10,658 nt of DNA. Source: Actinomycetes bacterium. GTDB taxonomy: Bacteria > Actinomycetota > Actinomycetes > Actinomycetales > Cellulomonadaceae. A program made the position numbers and the translations under genes. The stretch covers positions 1-10,658 of the forward strand of contig JAJYTJ010000126.1 in the NCBI GenBank assembly GCA_021793115.1, in the 5' to 3' direction. Each line of letters begins with the position of its first letter. The first letter of the stretch is position 1. Below, in pieces: positions 6,198 to 10,658 of this stretch. A model generated the notes under the pieces. It searched no databases, was not told the DNA's origin, and saw only the letters and a program-made list of their open reading frames with translations.

Positions 6198-6693
6198 ACT
6201 GAGCCCGCCGGCAGACCCGTTGTGAAACCGATGCTGAATCGCCGCGTGCCGATCGGCCCACACGACCTGGCCCACCGCCGACATCGGTCACCACGCGACA
6301 TCCCGACAGTCCCCACCGAGCGTCCCCGCCCGCTCCCGCTGGCCCCTCCCTCGCCTTCCTCCCCACGGCCCCGAACACTCCGCCACCAACGACCACGACA
6401 TCCAGCACTCCTGTTGCACTGAAGGTGCCGGCGCGGGGGCCGATGCTCCCCGTTCGGCAAGTGCCCTGGCAATGTCCGAGGTCGCAGCGCCATAGCCAGG
6501 TGCCGCGCTGAGCAGGTCGATTGCCGCGGTCCCGCAATTTCCATTCTGGAAGGCGGAAGCCGACTGATGCGCTTCGTAACCGGAGGCGGTGACGCCGTAT
6601 GCGGTGGCCATTGAGCCGGTCGCGTCGAGAGTAGTCAGGCTTGCACGTAGAGTGCGCGGCCTCATCTTCGAGGCTGTGACCTGCAGCTTTACG
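6198..6693. other. No recognisable gene; possible decayed sequence
   Basis: About 500 bp between the AbiEi-like promoter and tRNA-Arg. Several frames stay open but none has a Shine-Dalgarno, a family signature or strong codon bias. The best coding-like stretch is on the minus strand at about 6420-6690 (MRPRTLRASLTTLDATG, then MATAYGVTASGYEAHQ). It is rich in Ala, Gly and Ser, runs straight out of the tRNA, and has weaker third-position G/C preference than neighbouring genes. I do not recognise it. I see no repeat array, inverted terminal repeats or copy of the tRNA end. Confidence 0.5.
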
Positions 6694-6766
6694 TGCGCCC
6701 GACTGGACTCGAACCAGCGGCCTTCTGCTCCGGAGGCAGACGCTCTATCCACTGAGCTACGGGCGC
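6694..6766 (-). tRNA. tRNA-Arg, anticodon CCG (decodes CGG)
   Basis: The minus strand folds as a complete cloverleaf: acceptor GCGCCCG paired with CGGGCGC, D stem GCTC/GAGC, anticodon stem TCTGC/GCAGA around loop CTCCGGA (anticodon CCG), a five-base variable loop, and T stem GCTGG/CCAGT with loop TTCGAGT. The discriminator base is A at 6694. CCA is not encoded (the next bases are CG), so it is added post-transcriptionally. It lies about 800 bp from argS, whose product charges it, but on the opposite strand. Its 3' end faces the putative island to the left, the usual orientation for integrase target sites. Confidence 0.96.
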
Positions 6767-6807
6767 GTTGTCGTCGGGCTGCGAAGGGACCGGCCCGGGA
6801 CGACGAC
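6767..6807 (-). terminator. Hairpin between the GntR gene and tRNA-Arg
   Basis: GTTGTCGTC (6767-6775) can pair with GACGACGAC (6799-6807), with further GGG/CCC pairing inside. On the minus strand there is one C-A mismatch in the nine. The stem ends exactly one base before the tRNA 5' end. It could terminate GntR transcription or act in 5' processing of the tRNA precursor. There is no T-run, so the call is weak. Confidence 0.25.
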
Positions 6808-6835
6808 CGAGACTACCAGCCCCTTCGGGCCCGCT

Positions 6836-7486
6836 TCACTCGGGGACCAGCTCCGAGAGGTACTCGGTGGTCTCCTCGACGGCCCGCCGGTCGTTGCCCG
6901 CGACGATCGCCTCGATGAGCACGTCGTGCGCGTCGGCGCCGTGAGTGTCGGAGACGAAGTTGAACCGGATGTTCTCGCCGATGGCGTCGATGAGGTTCTC
7001 GTACAGCGACAGGAGCACCGGGTTGGCGGCGGTCTTGACGATCTGGCGGTGCAGGGCGAGGTCGGTGTCGACCATCCGCTCGATGACGCCGTCGTGGTAG
7101 GCCTGCGCGCGGGCGTCGCGCACCGCCATGAGGGAGGCGGCGTCCGTGGCGGTGCGGCGGCGGGCGGCCAGCCGGGCCGCCTCCACCTCGAGCGCCCGAC
7201 GAACCTCGACGACGTCGCGCTGACGTGCGGCGGCGATCTCGCGGCCGATCGACACGGCGAGCTCCGAGTTCGACACCACATACGTGCCGGATCCCTGGCG
7301 CCGCTCGAGCAGGCCGCCGTGGACCAGCGACTGCACGGCCTCGCGCACGGTGTTGCGGCCCACGCCGAGCAGCTCCACGAGCGCCGGCTCGGGCGGGATG
7401 CGGGATCCCACCGGCCACTCCGCGGAGGCGATCCGAGCGCTCAACGCCTCCACCGCGGAGTCGATGAGGCCGGTGCGTCGTGACAT
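6836..7486 (-). CDS. GntR-family transcriptional regulator, FadR subfamily (FCD domain)
   Basis: A 216-residue repressor-type protein. The winged helix occupies about 8-70 (VGSRIPPEPALVELLGVGRN, then TVREAVQSLVHGGLLERRQG and SGTYV). The all-helical FCD ligand domain spans about 90-212. D142 and H146 (DTDLALHRQIV) and H187 (AHDVLIEAI) are likely metal or ligand contacts as in other FCD proteins. The typical extra His between them is not obvious. Such proteins usually respond to small organic acids; the ligand here is unknown. ATG 7486 is preceded by AGGAGG at 7 bases. The gene is divergent from argS with 96 bp between them, and the palindrome ACCG-TC-CGGT (7522-7531) in that spacer is a possible binding site. 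It is next to no metabolic operon that would name its target, except argS-lysA across the spacer. Confidence 0.9.
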   Translation of the reverse strand: MSRRTGLIDSAVEALSARIASAEWPVGSRIPPEPALVELLGVGRNTVREAVQSLVHGGLLERRQGSGTYVVSNSELAVSIGREIAAARQRDVVEVRRALEVEAARLAARRRTATDAASLMAVRDARAQAYHDGVIERMVDTDLALHRQIVKTAANPVLLSLYENLIDAIGENIRFNFVSDTHGADAHDVLIEAIVAGNDRRAVEETTEYLSELVPE

Positions 7487-7570
7487 GGGATGCCTCCTGC
7501 TCGTCGTGCGCGGTAGTCAACACCGTCCGGTATAGCGCTCGCCAGCCCAGAGGGGGGATGACTCGCTGGC

Positions 7571-7576
7571 TACGCT
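7571..7576 (+). promoter_or_regulatory. Candidate -10 element of argS, TACGCT (leaderless start)
   Basis: TACGCT fits the actinobacterial TAnnnT -10 pattern and ends 6 bases before GTG 7583, so transcription could begin at the start codon itself. No Shine-Dalgarno lies at a useful distance; AGGGGGG at 7551-7557 is about 25 bases away and out of register. No good -35 is seen. Confidence 0.4.
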
Positions 7577-7582
7577 TTGCGG

Positions 7583-9262
7583 GTGACTCCCGCCCAGCTC
7601 GTCGAAGCGGTCCGCGCCGCGCTCTCCCATGCCGTCGCCGACGGCGCCCTGCCGCTCGACCCGGCCGACGTGCCGGCGAACGTGCACCTGGAGCGGCCGC
7701 GGCAGCGCGAGCACGGCGACTGGTCGACGAACGTGGCGATGCAGCTCGCCAAGAAGGCGGGCGTCGCGCCCCGGGCGCTGGCCGACGAGCTGGCCGTCCG
7801 GCTGTCCGCGACGCCCGGCGTCGCCTCGGTGGACGTGGCCGGCCCGGGGTTCCTCAACATCCGGCTCGACGCGGCCGCGGCCGGCGAGCTGGCGCGCACC
7901 ATCGTGGCCTCCCGCCCGGAGTACGGCGGGAACGACGACTTCGCCGGACTGACGGTCAACCTCGAGTTCGTCTCCGCCAACCCGACCGGGCCGCTGCACA
8001 TCGGCGGGGTGCGGTGGGCCGCCGTGGGGGACAGCCTGGCGCGTGTGCTCGAGGCCAGCGGCGCGGTCGTCGTGCGCGAGTACTACTTCAACGACCACGG
8101 CGCGCAGATCGACCGGTTCGCGCGCTCGCTGGTGGCCCGCGCGCAGGGCGACGAGGCGCCGGAGGACGGGTACGGCGGGCAGTACATCGGTGACATCGCC
8201 GAGCAGGTGGTGGCGGACGCGCTCGCGGCCGGCGAGCCGGACCCCGCGACGCTGCCCGCCGAACGGGCGGTGGAGGCGTTCCGCGTGCGCGGCGTCGACC
8301 TCATGTTCGACGAGATCAAGCAGTCGCTGCGCGACTTCGGCGTCGAGTTCGACGTCTACTTCCACGAGGACTCGCTGCACGAGTCGGGTGCCGTGGCCCG
8401 GGCCATCGCGCGGCTGCGCGAGCTGGGCCACGTCTACGAGAAGGACGGCGCGGTCTGGCTGCGGACCACGACGTTCGGCGACGACAAGGACCGCGTCGTC
8501 ATCAAGAGCGACGGCGAGGCCGCCTACATCGCCGGAGACATCGCGTACTACCTGGACAAGCGCGAGCGCGGCGCCGACCGGGTGGTCATCATGCTGGGCG
8601 CCGACCACCACGGGTACATCGGCCGGATGATGGCCGTGTGCGCGGCGTTCGGTGACACGCCGCACGTGAACCTCGAGATCCTCATCGGGCAGCTGGTCAA
8701 CCTCGTCAAGGACGGCCAGCCCGTGCGGATGTCGAAGCGGGCGGGGACTGTCGTCACCATCGACGACCTCGTCGACGCCGTCGGCGTGGACGCGGCGCGG
8801 TACGCGCTGGCCCGCTCGTCGACCGACACCGCGATCGACCTGGACCTGGACCTGCTGGCCCGGGCGACGAACGAGAACCCCGTGTTCTACGTGCAGTACG
8901 CGCACGCCCGCACCGTGAACGTGGCCCGCAACGCGGCCGAGGCCGGCGTGCGCCGCGAGGACGGGTTCGACGCGTCGCTGCTGGACCACGAGACCGAGGC
9001 GGTGCTGCTGGGCCAGCTCGCCGAGCTGCCGCGCGTGGTGGCGCAGGCGGCGCAGATGCGCGAGCCGCACCGGGTCGCCCGGTACCTCGAGGAGCTCGCC
9101 GGCGCCTACCACAAGTGGTACGACGTGCGGCGCGTCGCGCCGTTCGGCGACGAGGAGGTCTCGGACGTGCACCGCACGCGGCTGTGGCTCAACGACGCCA
9201 CCCGCCAGGTGCTCGCCAACGGCCTGCGGCTGCTGGGGGTCAGTGCCCCGGAGCGCATGTGA
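7583..9262 (+). CDS. argS: Arginyl-tRNA synthetase
   Basis: A 559-residue class I aminoacyl-tRNA synthetase that joins arginine to tRNA-Arg at ATP cost, essential for translation. The N-terminal Add-1 domain (residues 1-115) is followed by the catalytic core with [12 protein letters not shown] (131-142, HIGH motif in its usual actinobacterial form), [10 protein letters not shown] (164-173), [10 protein letters not shown] (339-348) and [11 protein letters not shown] (382-392, KMSKS motif). The C-terminal helical DALR anticodon-binding domain starts near 435 ([12 protein letters not shown]) and contains [10 protein letters not shown]. Length is normal for the family. GTG 7583 ([10 protein letters not shown]) was chosen over TTG 7577 because a -10-like TACGCT sits just upstream, giving a leaderless start, and because homologues begin with similar residues. 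lysA follows about 94 bp downstream in a probable operon, an arrangement known in Corynebacterium and Mycobacterium. Confidence 0.97.
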   Translation: MTPAQLVEAVRAALSHAVADGALPLDPADVPANVHLERPRQREHGDWSTNVAMQLAKKAGVAPRALADELAVRLSATPGVASVDVAGPGFLNIRLDAAAAGELARTIVASRPEYGGNDDFAGLTVNLEFVSANPTGPLHIGGVRWAAVGDSLARVLEASGAVVVREYYFNDHGAQIDRFARSLVARAQGDEAPEDGYGGQYIGDIAEQVVADALAAGEPDPATLPAERAVEAFRVRGVDLMFDEIKQSLRDFGVEFDVYFHEDSLHESGAVARAIARLRELGHVYEKDGAVWLRTTTFGDDKDRVVIKSDGEAAYIAGDIAYYLDKRERGADRVVIMLGADHHGYIGRMMAVCAAFGDTPHVNLEILIGQLVNLVKDGQPVRMSKRAGTVVTIDDLVDAVGVDAARYALARSSTDTAIDLDLDLLARATNENPVFYVQYAHARTVNVARNAAEAGVRREDGFDASLLDHETEAVLLGQLAELPRVVAQAAQMREPHRVARYLEELAGAYHKWYDVRRVAPFGDEEVSDVHRTRLWLNDATRQVLANGLRLLGVSAPERM

Positions 9263-9360
9263 CCGGGCCCGCCGTGCCGGGTCGGCACGTCCTCACGGGC
9301 TCGGCAGTACCTCCTGCCGAGACGGTGCGGAGCTGCCGAGCCGGCGGGTGGTCGGCGTGA
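9259..9360 (+). CDS. Possible small leader ORF between argS and lysA (33 codons)
   Basis: GTG 9259 overlaps the argS stop as GTGA, has GGAG (9250-9253) 5 bases upstream, and its frame ends at TGA 9358-9360, which overlaps the lysA GTG 9357 as GTGA. The peptide would read [20 protein letters not shown] then [13 protein letters not shown]. It has no transmembrane segment and no known family. It contains three Arg, no Lys, and one Cys. Both overlaps would allow translational coupling from argS through to lysA. Open frames of this length are common in GC-rich DNA, so it may be chance. Confidence 0.3.
   Translation: MTGPAVPGRHVLTGSAVPPAETVRSCRAGGWSA
9273..9342 (+). promoter_or_regulatory. Structured argS-lysA leader with competing stem-loops
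   Basis: First hairpin: CGTGCCG-GGT-CGGCACG (9273-9289, 7 bp, 3-base loop). Second hairpin: CTCGGCAG-TACCTC-CTGCCGAG (9300-9321, 8 bp). CTGCCGAG recurs at 9333-9340, and the longer CTGCCGAGCC (9333-9342) pairs perfectly with GGCTCGGCAG (9298-9307) over 10 bp, which excludes the second hairpin. Alternative pairing of this kind is typical of attenuators and translation-controlled leaders. No known riboswitch class or T-box motif was recognised. Confidence 0.45.
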
Positions 9361-10658
9361 GGCCCGTGCCGGGGGCCATGGGGTCACCCTGGTCGACCGG
9401 CGTCGAACGGCTGCCCGACGGGTCCGTCGCGGTGGCCGGGGTCGGCGTCGGTGAGCTGGCCGCGCGCTTCGGCACCCCGCTCTACGTGCTCGACGAGGCC
9501 GACCTGCGCGCGCGGGCGCGCGGCTACCGGCAGGCCTTCGAGGCAGCGTTCGCCCAGGTGGGGGCCGAGGTGGACGTCTACTACGCGGGCAAGGCGTTCC
9601 TGTCCGTCGCGGTGGCGCGCTGGGTGCGCGAGGAGGGGCTGGCGGTCGACACCGCGACCGGCGGCGAGCTCGCCGTGGCCCTGGCCGCGGGCGTGCCGGG
9701 CGCGCGGATCGGCCTGCACGGCAACAACAAGTCCGACGACGAGATCGCGGCCGCGATCGATGCCGGGGTCGGCCGCCTCGTCGTCGACTCCCTCGTCGAG
9801 GTCGAGCGCCTGTCCGCGGCCGCCGTGGCGCGCGCCGTCGAGGTGCCGGTCATGGTGCGCGTGACGACGGGCGTGCACGCCGGCGGCCACGAGCACATCG
9901 CCACGGCGCACGAGGACCAGAAGTTCGGCCTGTCCCTGGCGCACGACGAGGGCGCGGACTCCCCGGCGATGACGGCGCTGCGGGCGGTGCTGGCGGCGCC
10001 GGGGCTGCACCTGCTCGGCATCCACTCCCACATCGGGTCGCAGATCCTCGAGCCGGACGGCTTCGTCGTCGCCGCGCGGCGCGTGCTGGGGCTGCGCGCC
10101 GAGCTGGCGGCGCGCACCGGCGTGCTCGTCGACGAGGTGGACCTCGGTGGCGGGTACGGCGTCGCCTACCTGCCGGGCGAGGTCTCGCTCGACCCCGAGC
10201 GCATCGCCAAGGAGATCGCGCAGGGCGTCGCGGCGGCCGCGCACGAGCTGGGCACCCCGCTGCCGCGGTTCTCCATCGAGCCGGGCCGCTCGATCGTCGG
10301 GCCCGCGGGCCTGACCCTGTACACGGTCGGCACGGTCAAGCCGGTGCACCTCGACGGCGGGTTCGTCCGCACCTATGTCTCGGTGGACGGCGGCATGAGC
10401 GACAACATCCGGCCGGCGCTGTACGGAGCGCGCTACCACGCGGAGATCGTCGGGCGTGCCTCGTCGGCCGCCGCGGTGCCGGCCCGCGTGGTCGGCAAGC
10501 ACTGCGAGAGCGGCGACATCGTGGTGCACGACGTGGCGCTGCCCGCCGACGTGGCCGCCGGGGACCTGCTGGCGGTCCCGGTGACGGGCGCCTACGGCCG
10601 CTCGATGGCGTCCACCTACAACCTCGTGCCGCGGCCGGCGGTGGTCGCCGTCCGCGAC
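9357..10658 (+). CDS. lysA: Diaminopimelate decarboxylase (3' end cut off by window)
   Basis: 434 codons are visible of an expected 455-465. This PLP enzyme makes L-lysine from meso-diaminopimelate, the last step of lysine synthesis. The N-terminal alanine-racemase-like barrel carries the PLP lysine in YYAGKAF (K79), then HGNNKS (121-126), DQKFGLS (187-193), GIHSHIGSQI (221-230), GGGYG (264-268, phosphate binding) and IEPGRSIVGPAG (307-318). The C-terminal beta domain has SVDGGMSDNIRPALYGA (342-358), GKHCESGDI (380-388, with catalytic Cys383 contributed to the partner subunit) and GAYGRSMASTYN (411-422). GTG 9357 was taken as the start because it places Trp12 as in the Mycobacterium tuberculosis enzyme and couples to the upstream frame by GTGA. 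ATG 9378 (MGSPWSTG) is a plausible shorter start, and neither has a strong Shine-Dalgarno. The gene is probably co-transcribed with argS. Confidence 0.96.
   Translation, partial: MRPVPGAMGSPWSTGVERLPDGSVAVAGVGVGELAARFGTPLYVLDEADLRARARGYRQAFEAAFAQVGAEVDVYYAGKAFLSVAVARWVREEGLAVDTATGGELAVALAAGVPGARIGLHGNNKSDDEIAAAIDAGVGRLVVDSLVEVERLSAAAVARAVEVPVMVRVTTGVHAGGHEHIATAHEDQKFGLSLAHDEGADSPAMTALRAVLAAPGLHLLGIHSHIGSQILEPDGFVVAARRVLGLRAELAARTGVLVDEVDLGGGYGVAYLPGEVSLDPERIAKEIAQGVAAAAHELGTPLPRFSIEPGRSIVGPAGLTLYTVGTVKPVHLDGGFVRTYVSVDGGMSDNIRPALYGARYHAEIVGRASSAAAVPARVVGKHCESGDIVVHDVALPADVAAGDLLAVPVTGAYGRSMASTYNLVPRPAVVAVRD

Noticed and set aside
6183..6422. Pro/Arg-rich 79-codon frame on the plus strand
   Set aside because: No ribosome site, low complexity, no family, and its start lies inside the operator-like inverted repeat.
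6589..6918. Open frame on the plus strand across the tRNA (contains RLDSNQRPSAPEAD)
   Set aside because: This is the well-known translated reverse complement of a tRNA gene, not a protein gene.
7997..8008. HIGG instead of HIGH, and MSKR instead of KMSKS, in ArgS
   Set aside because: These are the usual forms in actinobacterial arginyl-tRNA synthetases as I know them, so not a defect.
1..10658. CRISPR arrays, insertion sequences with terminal repeats, rRNA, replication origins
   Set aside because: No regularly spaced repeats, transposase genes, rRNA sequence or origin boxes were seen on either strand.

Overview
The window is very GC-rich DNA, with strong G/C preference at third codon positions, several GTG starts and short or absent leaders. 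Together with the argS-lysA gene pair, this points to a high-GC actinomycete. A Micrococcales-type genome is a reasonable guess, but the species cannot be named from the sequence. Seven protein genes belong to recognisable families. Two more form a toxin-antitoxin pair. There is one tRNA gene and one integrase remnant. The two outermost genes run off the ends of the window.

Left part (1-4100). Two genes lie on the minus strand: a sucrose phosphorylase (768-2255) and, 79 bp downstream of it, an NADPH:quinone-reductase-like MDR oxidoreductase that leaves the window at base 1. Divergent from them, on the plus strand, is a long-chain fatty-acid-CoA ligase (2412-4100). The 156-bp divergent spacer carries two perfect short palindromes. 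This is carbohydrate and lipid housekeeping metabolism; no sucrose transporter is visible.

Middle part (4101-6693). This looks like a small decayed accessory island. It holds the last 55 codons of a tyrosine recombinase, a HigB-type toxin followed by its XRE-type HigA antitoxin, and, convergent with them, an AbiEi-like protein (PD-(D/E)XK-like domain, winged helix, AbiEi C-terminal domain). The AbiEi-like gene has a perfect 9-bp-arm inverted repeat over its start. About 500 bp with no recognisable gene follow, up to tRNA-Arg(CCG). The 3' end of the tRNA faces the island, the usual geometry for an integration site, but I found no duplicated tRNA end. The 7-mer ATGCTAA occurs in the AbiEi-like operator arms and again at the higB start, so the two systems might share a control site.

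Right part (6694-10658). tRNA-Arg(CCG) and a FadR-type GntR regulator lie on the minus strand. They are divergent from argS (arginyl-tRNA synthetase) and lysA (diaminopimelate decarboxylase), which run off the right edge. The argS-lysA pair is a known actinobacterial arrangement. The argS start looks leaderless. The argS-lysA spacer is the most structured non-coding stretch: two hairpins, an alternative pairing that excludes one of them, and a 33-codon reading frame that overlaps the argS stop and a lysA GTG by GTGA at each end.

The strongest candidates for something undescribed are the orphan AbiEi-like gene with its inverted-repeat operator beside HigBA, and the argS-lysA leader. Both are inferences from sequence only.
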